Shown here: piece by piece, positions 26,372 through 33,955 of the stretch | Numbering within the stretch: the first letter of the stretch is position 1 | Layout: every line of letters starts with the position of its first letter | Source: Calothrix sp. 336/3 | Lineage (GTDB): Bacteria > Cyanobacteriota > Cyanobacteriia > Cyanobacteriales > Nostocaceae | Length of the DNA: 64,000 bases | Direction of reading: 5' to 3' | Assembly: GCF_000734895.2 (NCBI RefSeq) | Contig: NZ_CP011382.1 | Span: forward strand, 2,458,700 to 2,522,699 | Made by a program: the position numbers and the translations under genes | The notes under the pieces: model-generated | Seen by the model: the letters and a program-made list of their open reading frames with translations, nothing else | The model's database searches: none | Told to the model about the DNA's origin: nothing

Positions 26372-26512
26372 GGAGAGATTGCTATTGGCAGAGCAAGCTG
26401 TTTGCGCTCACAGTCGTGGGATTCAGCATCTCACTGTGGGTACTCTGCGAGAAGCCGCTGAGTCGCAAAGCGACACGCTGCGCGAACGCGTCTACGACTC
26501 CCTCTCTCTCCA
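26372..26512 (+). tRNA. Class II tRNA-like gene with composite T-loop insert
   Basis: GGAGAGA / TCTCTCC pair perfectly. The D-arm is GCT...AGC. GTGGGAT / ATCTCAC forms a long variable arm as in Ser, Leu or Tyr tRNAs. The anticodon loop (TTGCGCTC between GCTGT and ACAGT) has eight bases and gives no clear Ser, Leu or Tyr anticodon. A 53-base insert (26442-26494) follows T54. Confidence 0.5.
26442..26494 (+). repeat. Composite T-loop insert (repeat within repeat)
   Basis: The outer parts (ACTCTGCGAGAAGCCGCT and GCGTCTA) are the same repeat as at 25998 and 26226. Between them lies GAGTCGCAAAGCGACACGCT plus GCGCGAAC, the reverse complement of the palindromic core of the MITE-like elements at 24159 and 58035. 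This is a nested insertion. Confidence 0.75.
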
Positions 26513-26518
26513 CCTTAT

Positions 26519-26590
26519 GAGGACGTGGTGTAACGGAGAACATACCAGGTTTCGACCCTGATGATGAGGGTTCAATTCCTTCCGTCCTCG
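26519..26590 (+). tRNA. tRNA-Arg(TCG), tentative
   Basis: GAGGACG / CGTCCTC pair perfectly and T-arm GAGGG-TTCAATT-CCTTC is good. The anticodon stem CAGG / CCTG encloses TTTCGAC, giving TCG. The outermost anticodon pair is mismatched. Confidence 0.6.
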
Positions 26591-26596
26591 CTTTAT

Positions 26597-26695
26597 CCTC
26601 CGGTAGCTCAGTTTTGGTAGAGAGCGCTGGTCTGTTGGCGTAGCCTGCCGCAGGCTTAAAATCAGAGGTCGTCGGTTCGATTCCGACCTGGGGGA
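26597..26695 (+). tRNA. tRNA-Asn(GTT) with an anticodon-loop insert
   Basis: CCTCCGG / CTGGGGG pair with G-T wobbles. D-arm follows TAGCTCAG. Anticodon stem CTGGT / ATCAG; the loop reads CTGTT, then a 22-base palindromic insert (26637-26658), then AA. Removing it restores CTGTTAA with anticodon GTT. T-arm GTCGG-TTCGATT-CCGAC is intact. Confidence 0.65.
26637..26658 (+). repeat. 22-base palindromic insert in the anticodon loop
   Basis: Contains AGCCTGCCGCAGGCT, a 6-bp stem with a 3-base loop. It sits between positions 36 and 37, next to the canonical intron site of archaeal and eukaryotic tRNAs. It is far too short for a group I intron. Confidence 0.7.
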
Positions 26696-26704
26696 CTGGC
26701 ACAT

Positions 26705-26776
<72 letters not shown>

Positions 26777-26784
26777 TTATTCAT

Positions 26785-26859
26785 TGCCTTGTAGTGTAAT
26801 TGGCAACACACCTCTCTTTGAAAGAGGTATTTCAGGTTCAAATCCTGACGAGGCAGCCA
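26785..26859 (+). tRNA. tRNA-Gln(TTG)
   Basis: TGCCTTG / CGAGGCA, anticodon arm CCTCT-CTTTGAA-AGAGG gives TTG. T-arm CAGG-TTCAAAT-CCTG. The CCA is encoded. Confidence 0.9.
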
Positions 26860-26865
26860 AATCAT

Positions 26866-26963
26866 GCTCCTGTAGCCCAATTGGAAGAGGCGCTGGTCTT
26901 AGAAACCAGACGGTGTAGGTATCTCCTTCGGAGACGCTACGCGAACAAATCCTACCAGGAGTA
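26866..26963 (+). tRNA. tRNA-Leu(TAG), class I shape, interrupted in the T-loop
   Basis: GCTCCTG / CAGGAGT; anticodon arm CTGGT-CTTAGAA-ACCAG gives TAG. The variable region is only about five bases (ACGGT), unlike normal Leu tRNAs. T-stem GTAGG / CCTAC surrounds a 25-base insert (26921-26945) after T54. Confidence 0.7.
26921..26945 (+). repeat. T-loop insert in tRNA-Leu(TAG)
   Basis: ATCTCCTTCGGAGACGCTAC followed by GCGAA: a hairpin (TCTCC TTC GGAGA) plus a CGCTACGCGAA tail. Nearly the same sequence forms the insert at 28888. Confidence 0.75.
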
Positions 26964-26967
26964 CTAT

Positions 26968-27040
26968 CCGGGTGTAGCGCAGATGGGAGCGCATCTGTTT
27001 TGGGAACAGAGGGTCGCAGGTTCGATCCCTGCCACTCGGA
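26968..27040 (+). tRNA. tRNA-Pro(TGG)
   Basis: CCGGGTG / CACTCGG, anticodon arm TCTGT-TTTGGGA-ACAGA gives TGG, T-arm GCAGG-TTCGATC-CCTGC. Regular. Confidence 0.92.
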
Positions 27041-27045
27041 TTTAT

Positions 27046-27119
27046 GGGTCGCTAACTCAATTGGTTAGAGTAACTGCCTTTTAAGCAGTAAGTTCAGAGT
27101 TCAAGTCTCTGGCGACCCA
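27046..27119 (+). tRNA. tRNA-Lys(TTT)
   Basis: GGGTCGC / GCGACCC, anticodon arm ACTGC-CTTTTAA-GCAGT gives TTT, T-arm CAGAG-TTCAAGT-CTCTG. Regular. Confidence 0.92.
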
Positions 27120-27123
27120 CCTT

Positions 27124-27197
27124 GCCCCTGTGATGCAATTGGTAGACATGATCCGCTTAAAACGGGTTTGTTGCTGGTTCAAGCCCAGTCAGGGGTA
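27124..27197 (+). tRNA. tRNA-Leu(TAA), class I shape
   Basis: GCCCCTG / CAGGGGT; the D-loop (TTGGTAGACA) is Leu-like; anticodon arm ATCCG-CTTAAAA-CGGGT gives TAA. Only about five bases (TTGTT) separate it from T-arm GCTGG / CCAGT, so the long variable arm of Leu tRNAs is missing. There is no group I intron. Confidence 0.75.
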
Positions 27198-27242
27198 TTT
27201 GGTACTTAATAAAGTGCCAAAAATGCCAAATAAAGGTGATAT

Positions 27243-27320
27243 TGCGGGGATGGAGCAACAGTTGGCTCATCAGTTTCATAAGCTGAAAATCAGTAGGTGC
27301 AATTCCTGCCCCCGTCACCA
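27243..27320 (+). tRNA. tRNA-Met(CAT), initiator-like acceptor
   Basis: TGCGGGG / CCCCGTC with T1-C72 unpaired and GAGCA in the D-arm, as in initiator tRNAs. Anticodon arm TCAGT-TTCATAA-GCTGA lacks the three G:C pairs of true initiators. The T-loop is TGCAATT. The CCA is encoded. Confidence 0.7.
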
Positions 27321-27376
27321 ATTCAATTTGTAATTTGTAATTTCTAATTTTTAATTCCTAAATACAAATTAATTTT

Positions 27377-27450
27377 GCTGATGTAGCTCAATTTGGCAGA
27401 GCAACTGACTTGTAATCAGTAGGTTATGGGTTCAATTCCCTTCATCAGCT
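27377..27450 (+). tRNA. tRNA-Thr(TGT)
   Basis: GCTGATG / CATCAGC, anticodon arm ACTGA-CTTGTAA-TCAGT gives TGT. The T-stem ATGGG / CCCTT has one mismatch. Last gene before the macro-domain gene. Confidence 0.85.
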
Positions 27451-27533
27451 TCTCAAAAATATCACCATTTACAAACGCCTATGTCACACTTGTAAAATAC
27501 ATAAAATTAAAAAAACTAAGAGGAGTAAAACCG

Positions 27534-28376
27534 ATGAGACGAATCGCGATCGCCCAAAATACAATCGAAATTCTTGAATCTGGTAATTACACCTCTCCCA
27601 GTGGAAAATTGGTCGATATCCAGCAAGACTTACAATCCTGTTTGGCTGGGACTAAATATTATGAACCCGATGCTCTTGAGCAAATTCAACAGGAAGTTAT
27701 TTCTGGCAAACCTCAATATGAAATTACAGAATTTGAGGTGGAAAACGAAACGACTTTAGAAGGAGCAAAAAGAATTATCGAAACTGGCAAATTTACCAAA
27801 ATTGGTGTTCTCAATTTTGCTTCAGCTAGAAATCCCGGTGGTGGTTTCCTCAAGGGTTCCCAAGCGCAGGAAGAAAGTTTAGCCCGCAGTTCGGCATTAT
27901 ATAAAAGTATTTTGTTGGGACGAAAATATTACGAATTCCATCGCGGTTATGAATCTCTGTTTTATAGCGATCGCATGATTTATTCTCCCAACTGTCCCGT
28001 ATTAAAAGACGATGCTGGAAATTTCTTGGAAAATTTCTATTGCGTTGATTTTATTACCAGTGCCGCACCTAACGCGGGAGGAATTGCCAAGCATCAACCC
28101 CAGGATTTAGATAAAATTCCCGAAGCTCTTTATTCTCGCGGTACGAAAGTATTGAGTTTGGCTGCCGCCCACAACTGTGATGCCTTAATTTTGGGTGCGT
28201 GGGGTTGTGGAGTATTTAGAAATAAGCCATCGATGGTTGCTCAAATGTTTGCGGATTTGCTATTACCAGGTGGAGAGTTTCACGGCAGATTTAAAAGTGT
28301 GGTTTTCTCGATATTTTCTAGTAAGTCGGAAGGAGCAAATTTGATGGAATTTCAAAAGCGATTTATTGGAAGTTAA
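27534..28376 (+). CDS. Macro-domain protein, PARG-like (TIGR02452 type)
   Basis: A protein of 280 residues. ATG 27534 is chosen because AGGAG at 27521-27525 precedes it by 8 bases; the open frame extends back into the tRNA-Thr gene. The signature NFASARNPGGGFLKGSQAQEE contains the GGG...QEE catalytic motif of bacterial poly(ADP-ribose) glycohydrolase-type macro domains, and LILGAWGCGVFRN is typical of the same family near the end. Such enzymes remove ADP-ribose from proteins or nucleic acids. The gene lies in the middle of the tRNA array, 83 bases after tRNA-Thr and 47 before tRNA-Gly, on the same strand, so it may be carried on the tRNA precursor. A role in tRNA ADP-ribosylation repair is speculation. 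Confidence 0.88.
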   Translation: MRRIAIAQNTIEILESGNYTSPSGKLVDIQQDLQSCLAGTKYYEPDALEQIQQEVISGKPQYEITEFEVENETTLEGAKRIIETGKFTKIGVLNFASARNPGGGFLKGSQAQEESLARSSALYKSILLGRKYYEFHRGYESLFYSDRMIYSPNCPVLKDDAGNFLENFYCVDFITSAAPNAGGIAKHQPQDLDKIPEALYSRGTKVLSLAAAHNCDALILGAWGCGVFRNKPSMVAQMFADLLLPGGEFHGRFKSVVFSIFSSKSEGANLMEFQKRFIGS

Positions 28377-28423
28377 TTTATTAATAATAAGTTAATTATA
28401 AATCCAAAATCTAAAATCAATAT

Positions 28424-28494
28424 GCGATTGTGGTGTAATGGCAGCATTTGAGTCTTCCAAACTCTAGGTACGAGTTCGAGTCTCGTCAATCGCT
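28424..28494 (+). tRNA. tRNA-Gly(TCC)
   Basis: GCGATTG / CAATCGC, anticodon arm GAGT-CTTCCAA-ACTC gives TCC. Regular, 71 bases. Confidence 0.92.
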
Positions 28495-28499
28495 TTCAC

Positions 28500-28575
28500 A
28501 GCCCTGTAACTCAGTTGGTAGAGTGCCTCTCTTACAAAGAGGAAGTAGCGGGTTCAAACCCTGCCAGGGCTACCA
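28500..28575 (+). tRNA. tRNA-Val(TAC)
   Basis: AGCCCTG / CAGGGCT, anticodon arm CCTCT-CTTACAA-AGAGG gives TAC, T-arm GCGGG-TTCAAAC-CCTGC. The CCA is encoded. Confidence 0.92.
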
Positions 28576-28581
28576 ATTTAT

Positions 28582-28655
28582 AGGAGTGTAGCTCAATAGA
28601 ATAGAGCATCCGGCTTCTACCCGGATAGTTGTAGGTTTGAGTCCTACCACTCCTG
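28582..28655 (+). tRNA. tRNA-Arg(TCT)
   Basis: AGGAGTG / CACTCCT, anticodon arm TCCGG-CTTCTAC-CCGGA gives TCT, T-arm GTAGG-TTTGAGT-CCTAC. Regular. Confidence 0.92.
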
Positions 28656-28660
28656 CTCAT

Positions 28661-28733
28661 GGGTCTGTAGCTTAATTGGGAAAGCGTCTGCCTTGCAAGC
28701 AGAAAGATGTCGGTTCAAGTCCGACCAGTATCC
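28661..28733 (+). tRNA. tRNA-Ala(TGC)-like
   Basis: Anticodon arm TCTGC-CTTGCAA-GCAGA gives TGC and T-arm GTCGG-TTCAAGT-CCGAC is good. The acceptor GGGTCTG / CAGTATC has mismatches at positions 3 and 4, so the G3-U70 identity pair of Ala tRNAs is absent. Confidence 0.65.
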
Positions 28734-28739
28734 ACTGAT

Positions 28740-28815
28740 GGTGTCAGAAGCCAAAGTGGTCGCAGCGCTTGTTTGTGAAACAAGTAATTAGGGAGTTCAA
28801 GTCTCCTCTGACACC
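28740..28815 (+). tRNA. tRNA-His(GTG)
   Basis: GTGTCAG / CTGACAC with the encoded G-1 (28740) opposite C73, the hallmark of bacterial His tRNAs. Anticodon arm CTTGT-TTGTGAA-ACAAG gives GTG. Confidence 0.92.
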
Positions 28816-28821
28816 CCTTAA

Positions 28822-28930
28822 GGAAGCTGTCCGGCATGGACGAGGAAAGCGTCTTGAAAACGCCTGCGGTTAACACCCGCCAAGAGTATCTCTTTCAGAG
28901 ACGCTATGCGAACGATTCTCTGAGCTTCCG
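28822..28930 (+). tRNA. tRNA-Ser(TGA), interrupted in the T-loop
   Basis: GGAAGCT / AGCTTCC, anticodon arm GCGT-CTTGAAA-ACGC gives TGA. A proper long variable arm (GCGG...CCCGC) is present. T-stem AAGAG / CTCTG surrounds a 25-base insert (28888-28912) after T54. Confidence 0.78.
28888..28912 (+). repeat. T-loop insert in tRNA-Ser
   Basis: ATCTCTTTCAGAGACGCTAT followed by GCGAA. Compared with the insert at 26921 it shows changes that keep the hairpin (TCTC..GAGA), i.e. compensatory-looking variation. Confidence 0.75.
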
Positions 28931-28939
28931 TTTTTCTTA

Positions 28940-29011
28940 CCACCTGAAGCCGAAAAGTGAGGCACCGTGCTGATAACGCGGCAACAGGAGGGGCAGTACC
29001 TCCCTGGTGGA
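28940..29011 (+). tRNA. tRNA-Ile(GAT)
   Basis: CCACCTG / CTGGTGG with one mismatch, anticodon arm CCGTG-CTGATAA-CGCGG gives GAT. The T-stem GGAGG / CCTCC is good, but the T-loop is GGCAGTA instead of TTCxxxx. Last gene of the array. Confidence 0.75.
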
Positions 29012-29187
29012 TTACCTAAACTGTCACACAAGGAAAATTGCTTGTTTGGCGATCGCTTATTGTGATGGCGATTAACAGCACCCTAAGCTACCAACTTCCA
29101 CCATGTGCCCCTACCGATGTATCAATATTTTCGTGGATTGGGGTAGTTGTGGGCGATCGCATTGAGCAACTTCGCCATGACAAAGCA

Positions 29188-29820
29188 CTACCCTTCATAA
29201 ACAATCAAATGGGTGGGTTTTTGGGTGCGAATAAAATTAGTCACAATATCCCGCTCTTTGATGGTAGGAGTAGCAAAACAACCCGCAGTCCCACTGTTGT
29301 TATTATTTAATAAAGCCGATGGGTCATAATGTACGCCGATTTCCGAGCGTCCGGTGCGAAAAATAGGTGTAACTGAAGACCATACACCACCAAATTCCCC
29401 ATCTTTAAATTCGACAACTCCGGGAAAATCAAATTTATAAATTCCAAAGGGTATGGGTGTTTGTGAACCAGCGACATGGGATGGTGTTTGTTTATTTGCA
29501 CGTCCAGAAACTGCACGTACCGTATTTATTGATTGACCGTTGCGATCGATTAAACGAACTTGATAAACTCTTAATTTATTAATCGCATCTGTAGTTCTTT
29601 TGGCAACGAGTTTTGCACTACGAATCACCGTTAAAAATTCTTCTGCAATCCAACGGTTGGTGCCAATTTGTACCCAATTTCTCGAACCTGCGAACGCAGA
29701 GTCACTAATTACAGTGATTTCCGTTCCATTGCTTAGGGAAGTAATGATATTTCCGTTAGGGCGATCGCGTACACTTAGATTATCGCCTTCTTTTGTATAA
29801 ATATAAGCAGTGTAAGCCAT
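29188..29820 (-). CDS. SH3b domain protein with L,D-transpeptidase-like C-terminus
   Basis: A 210-residue protein without an obvious signal peptide. Residues 1-65 form a bacterial SH3-like repeat (GDNLSVRDRPNGNIITSL, NWVQIGTNRWI). Residues about 85-205 resemble a YkuD-type fold (VSGRANKQTPSHVAGSQTPI, GVHYD) ending in SGTAGCFATP, whose Cys matches the nucleophile of L,D-transpeptidases (SxGC). A peptidoglycan cross-linking or hydrolytic role would follow, but the missing export signal is odd. It is convergent with the tRNA array, and its stop lies 177 bases after the last tRNA. Confidence 0.65.
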   Translation of the reverse strand: MAYTAYIYTKEGDNLSVRDRPNGNIITSLSNGTEITVISDSAFAGSRNWVQIGTNRWIAEEFLTVIRSAKLVAKRTTDAINKLRVYQVRLIDRNGQSINTVRAVSGRANKQTPSHVAGSQTPIPFGIYKFDFPGVVEFKDGEFGGVWSSVTPIFRTGRSEIGVHYDPSALLNNNNSGTAGCFATPTIKERDIVTNFIRTQKPTHLIVYEG

Positions 29821-30171
29821 GGTTGGTAATTTCTCCTTTGTTGATTCCTATTGAGTTCTAATGTCTTGATAGATGGAAATATACTTAAGTTAAATAAAGT
29901 AAGATCAGCTCAAGTAAGTTTAAATAACACTGAGTCATGAGAATTTGTCTCTGTGTGTTAAAGACCACTTCAATCAAATAGAAAACAATTTCGGAAATTT
30001 GGTAAAAACTCCACCCAAAAGCCCTAAGAGGGTGTTTGAAAAGTCCCCTTGCTGGTATCAAAACATTTATTAATAATTCGACCGTTGTCGGGAATTCGGC
30101 GAATTACTTCCTGTATGCTAAAAAAGCATTAATAAAGGGAAGTACATCATAGCTCTAAGCTAATTCGATTC
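29821..30171. other. Intergenic, nothing recognised
   Basis: 351 bases between the SH3b gene and the remnant at 30172. No RNA, repeat or reliable promoter was recognised. Confidence 0.4.
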
Positions 30172-30357
30172 TTAGAAGCGCTTTGCTAACATAGCAATCT
30201 GCTTTGGGGTTTTTGCAAGCTCAGTCGAATCACCATTACGCCAGTAGATTTCTTCTCCAACATATGAGAGTTCTTCTTGAGGTGGAATGGTAAGATGATA
30301 ATGCTGTTTGATTATAAATTGGTATCCCTTGCGACCACCGAATGTCTTTCTGCTTTC
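30172..30357 (-). pseudogene. Gene remnant, about 62 codons, family not recognised
   Basis: An open segment bounded by a TGA at 30358-30360 upstream and ending in TAA at 30172. It reads ESRKTFGGRKGYQF, then LTIPPQEELSYVGEEIYWRN, and ends in TELAKTPKQIAMLAKRF. The composition is protein-like, but there is no start codon at a sensible place. Just outside lies GGCGTTGCATAAATGCGGGA (30378-30397), which resembles insertion-sequence ends I remember from Nostoc-type genomes. It may be the scar of a transposed element. Confidence 0.35.
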
Positions 30358-30533
30358 TCAGAAGGATGGTTCAATTGTGGCGTTGCATAAATGCGGGATG
30401 AACTAGAGACTGAAAGTATTATTATTTCGTCTAAAAATCACTAAAATCATCCCCTGAATCAGCAACACCAATATTTCCAACACCTATTCCCCGTCATTGA
30501 AGAGTCTGCCCAATTCCACCCTATCACTCCATC

Positions 30534-31820
30534 CTAAAACTTCTGTCCTGTAAAAATAGAACGGACTTCTCCGTTGCGGCGAATAATTGCTTCACCGTTG
30601 GCAACATCGACTAATGTCCAGCCACTGGAACCAATGGTTTCACCAATATCTATCCGACGAGTCACACCATTAATTTTAAATAGGGCGGCGGATTTGCCAC
30701 CTAATTCTAATAACCCTTCTAAGGTATTGATGGCTTGATTGGTGGTAGCAACGGTGGTAACTTCTGGGGTTTTGGGTGCTGGGGGTGGTGCTTGGGGAAC
30801 CCTGGCAACTCGTAATGGTGCGGGGGGTATGGCAGGTTTCGGTTCGGGACGAATTCGCAGGGGGGCGGGGTTTAAAGCTACGGGTTTAATATTTTGGGCT
30901 GCGGGTTTGACGGTTGCGGCTTTGTTGGGCGCTTTGATGGTGTTGGGTAGGGGTGGTAGGGCTTGGTTAACCCCTGTGGTTAGGGTGGGGGGTACGTAGC
31001 GCATGGGTAGGGGCGCTTGATAGACGGGGATATACACCCGTTCCACAACGTTGTTAGGGCGATTTGTTGGGGTATTTATTGGGGTATTATTGGCGGCGGG
31101 GAGGGGTGGTAAATTACTGGGGGTTGTGGTGGTTTGGGGGTTGATGTAAGCCAGGGCATTTTGATTATTATTTGCCTGAGCGGTGAGTACTGGCTTGCTG
31201 GATTGATTGTTATTTACACCTTGTCTGTCGATGGTAGACAGCGCTCCCAACATGTAGTTGACGAATTCTGTTTGAATTTCGGCTCTACTGGGTAGTTGGG
31301 GTTTGGGTGTTTGTAGAGCTTGTTGGAAGGAGGGGGAGGACAGACGGCTAATTAAACCGGAGTTGACTGCCCAAACTACGGAGGCGATCGCCAGTCCTAA
31401 ACCAGCTCCGAAGGTAAATAGCTTGCCGAACCAGTGCCCAGATTTGCGGCGAATTTTCCGGACTCGTTGGCTAGGAACGGGGGTATTTACGACTACCGTA
31501 CTTAATTGGTTTTCCCGAACTTGCGTAGGTAATTGTACTGAGGTCACAAATCTCTCTGGCAGCACGATGGATTGTGACGTTTGCATGTAGGAGGAGTAGG
31601 GTTGTACTGGATGTACTGGTGGTAAGGCGCTGCGACCATCGAGAATATCGTCGATATCGGCAAACAGGTCATCCATAAAACCATCGGCATAGGTTTCTAT
31701 CGACCAAGGTTCGCTGGCGATTAACTCCTCTGATACTTCTGGAATAATAAGTTTGGTGCTGGCTTCTTGAGACATAGCAGTTTTTGGTTGAGGCTTTCTC
31801 TGTTTGGGATTAACTGTCAC
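30534..31820 (-). CDS. Single-span membrane protein with PilP/GspC-like C-terminal domain
   Basis: 428 residues. A cytoplasmic N-terminal part of about 145 residues is followed by a basic stretch (RKIRRKSGHWFGK), one membrane helix (about 147-168) and a long Pro/Asn/Gln-rich linker. The last 60 residues (LLELGGKSAALFKINGVTRR, SGWTLVDVANGEAIIRRNG) resemble the small beta domain of PilP and GspC, which bind the secretin in type IV pili and type II secretion. A pilus- or envelope-related role is inferred; I do not recognise a gene name. It stands alone on this strand. Confidence 0.6.
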   Translation of the reverse strand: MTVNPKQRKPQPKTAMSQEASTKLIIPEVSEELIASEPWSIETYADGFMDDLFADIDDILDGRSALPPVHPVQPYSSYMQTSQSIVLPERFVTSVQLPTQVRENQLSTVVVNTPVPSQRVRKIRRKSGHWFGKLFTFGAGLGLAIASVVWAVNSGLISRLSSPSFQQALQTPKPQLPSRAEIQTEFVNYMLGALSTIDRQGVNNNQSSKPVLTAQANNNQNALAYINPQTTTTPSNLPPLPAANNTPINTPTNRPNNVVERVYIPVYQAPLPMRYVPPTLTTGVNQALPPLPNTIKAPNKAATVKPAAQNIKPVALNPAPLRIRPEPKPAIPPAPLRVARVPQAPPPAPKTPEVTTVATTNQAINTLEGLLELGGKSAALFKINGVTRRIDIGETIGSSGWTLVDVANGEAIIRRNGEVRSIFTGQKF

Positions 31821-32032
31821 CGCTAGGCGGCTATTGAGTTCTGTCCCCTCAGAATTAAAAATTAGGAATTTTAAAATCTGTTGCCCGTTGAGGGGTTTAT
31901 TTTCGTTTGTATAAAATTCAACTCATACCTGAAGGCAACTGATAAGCTTGATTCGATTAATTAATGTCATCATTCATACCAGTTACCTCCTGATACACTT
32001 ACTACTATACTCGCCTTTGATGAAGTTGGGGT

Positions 32033-33955
32033 TTACACTGTGGCGGAAAACTCTGTTGGTGTCTGTGTTTTACGCAATTCTAAATAAATTAACAAAGCGT
32101 TGACATCCGCAGGATTCACACCACCGATGCGAGCTGCTTGCCCGATGGTTAGGGGTTTCACCTTAGTCAATTTTTCCCGTGCTTCCTTGGACAGAGTATC
32201 GATGCTGCCATAATCTAAATCTGGTGGCAGGTGACGATTTGCTTGTTTAGCAATTTGTTCAATTTGATTTTGTTGTCTTGCCAGGTAACCAGAATATTTG
32301 ATGTCGATTTCGGCTCCTTCTTTTTCCGCACGCTGTAAATCGGGGTTGCCGAGTCCATAGTGTTCCAGGTTGCTGTAATGGAATCCGGGGCGACGTAATA
32401 AGTCTGCGAGGGTGATGGAACCTTTAATTGCTTGCTGGGTATCGGTGGCGATCGCCCGTCCCATTTCTTCGTGTTCTTTCACCCTGGTGCCATACAATCT
32501 TTCTTTTTCCGCCGTAATCTTTGTCTGTTTATCAATGAACATCTGCCAGCGACGGTCGTCAATTAACCCAATTTCCCGTCCTAGGGGTGTTAATCGTTGG
32601 TCAGCATTATCAGAACGCAGCACTAAACGATACTCACTCCTACTGGTAAGCATCCGATAGGGTTCCCGTAAATCCTTGGTACAGAGGTCATCTAGTAAGG
32701 TACCGATGTAACTTTGCTCACGGGGTAAAATTATCATTTCCTGCCCCTTGGCAAACCGTGCCCCGTTAATTCCCGCCACTAGACCCTGGGCTGCTGCTTC
32801 TTCATAGCCCGTAGTCCCGTTAATTTGCCCCGCACAAAATAACCCGGCAATTTTCTTAGTCATCATTGTGGGATAACACTGAGTAGCAGGTAAATAATCA
32901 TACTCTACCGCATAGGCAGGACGCAGCATCACACAGTTTTCCATACCGGGCAAACTACGTAACATCAACAGTTGCAAGTTTTCCGGCAATCCGGTAGAAA
33001 ATCCTTGAATATAGAGTTCGGGAATATCCCGTCCTTCCGGTTCAATGAAAATCTGGTGACTTTCCTTATCGGCAAAGCGGACAATTTTATCCTCAATGCT
33101 TGGACAATAGCGGGGTCCCTTGGCTTCTACCCAGCCACCATACACCGGGGAAAGGTGCAAATTTTCCTGAATTAACCGATGGGTTTCTGCCGTGGTACGG
33201 GTCATATAACAGGGCATTTGTTCCCGTTCTACCCAGACTTGGGGGTCAAAACTGAACCAGCGCACGTCAGTATCTCCCGGTTGGGGTTCCATCTTGCTGT
33301 AATCTACAGACCTTTTATCCACCCGTGCGGGGGTTCCCGTCTTCAAGCGTCCCGTTTCAAACCCCAGTCGCTGTAAAGTTTCCGTCAAACCTACCGCCGC
33401 AAATTCCCCAGCTCGTCCGGCTGCCATGGATTTATTGCCCACCCAAATTTTCCCACCCAGGAATGTCCCCGTGGTGAGAATTACCGCTTTACAGCCAAAG
33501 GCAACACCGAAGTAGGTTTCCACACCAATTACTTCATTGTTTTGATTGAGAACTAAATCCGTTGCCATGGCTTCACGGATGGATAGGTTTTCTTGGTTCT
33601 CGACAATTGCCTTCATGATGGCTGCGTATTCTCGCTTATCTGTTTGGGCACGTAACGCCCAGACTGCCGGACCCCGTGAAGAGTTGAGAATGCGTTTTTG
33701 CAGATAGGTACGGTCAGCCATTTTGCCAATTTCCCCACCCAGGGCATCAATTTCGTGGGTAAGTTGGGACTTTGCTGGACCTCCGACGGCAGGGTTACAG
33801 GGTTGCCAAGCGATTTTGTCGAGATTTAGGGTTAGTAGGAGGGTGCGACAACCAAGACGGGCAGATGCTAGGGCAGCTTCACAACCGGAGTGACCTGCAC
33901 CAACAACTATGACATCAAAAGCGTCTTGAAATTCTGGGGAATTGGGCATGGTCAT
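32033..33955 (-). CDS. mnmG: tRNA uridine-5-carboxymethylaminomethyl(34) synthesis enzyme MnmG (GidA)
   Basis: 640 residues, the normal length. It is an FAD enzyme that, with the GTPase MnmE, modifies U34 of tRNAs reading NNA/NNG codons. The FAD motif [19 protein letters not shown] is at residues 16-34. Conserved family blocks follow: [63 protein letters not shown] and [11 protein letters not shown]. The C-terminal helical domain that contacts MnmE is complete. The gene is not in an operon with mnmE here. Confidence 0.97.
   Translation of the reverse strand: MTMPNSPEFQDAFDVIVVGAGHSGCEAALASARLGCRTLLLTLNLDKIAWQPCNPAVGGPAKSQLTHEIDALGGEIGKMADRTYLQKRILNSSRGPAVWALRAQTDKREYAAIMKAIVENQENLSIREAMATDLVLNQNNEVIGVETYFGVAFGCKAVILTTGTFLGGKIWVGNKSMAAGRAGEFAAVGLTETLQRLGFETGRLKTGTPARVDKRSVDYSKMEPQPGDTDVRWFSFDPQVWVEREQMPCYMTRTTAETHRLIQENLHLSPVYGGWVEAKGPRYCPSIEDKIVRFADKESHQIFIEPEGRDIPELYIQGFSTGLPENLQLLMLRSLPGMENCVMLRPAYAVEYDYLPATQCYPTMMTKKIAGLFCAGQINGTTGYEEAAAQGLVAGINGARFAKGQEMIILPREQSYIGTLLDDLCTKDLREPYRMLTSRSEYRLVLRSDNADQRLTPLGREIGLIDDRRWQMFIDKQTKITAEKERLYGTRVKEHEEMGRAIATDTQQAIKGSITLADLLRRPGFHYSNLEHYGLGNPDLQRAEKEGAEIDIKYSGYLARQQNQIEQIAKQANRHLPPDLDYGSIDTLSKEAREKLTKVKPLTIGQAARIGGVNPADVNALLIYLELRKTQTPTEFSATV

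Noticed and set aside
26382..26702. Open frames of about 75-106 codons on the minus strand across the tRNA array
   Set aside because: They are antisense to the tRNA genes; frames of this kind (for example VPQVGIEPTTSDF) are known mis-annotations that arise from tRNA sequences.
30739..30999. 86-codon Gly/Val/Ala-rich frame on the + strand
   Set aside because: It is the antisense shadow of the Pro-rich linker of the PilP/GspC-like gene.
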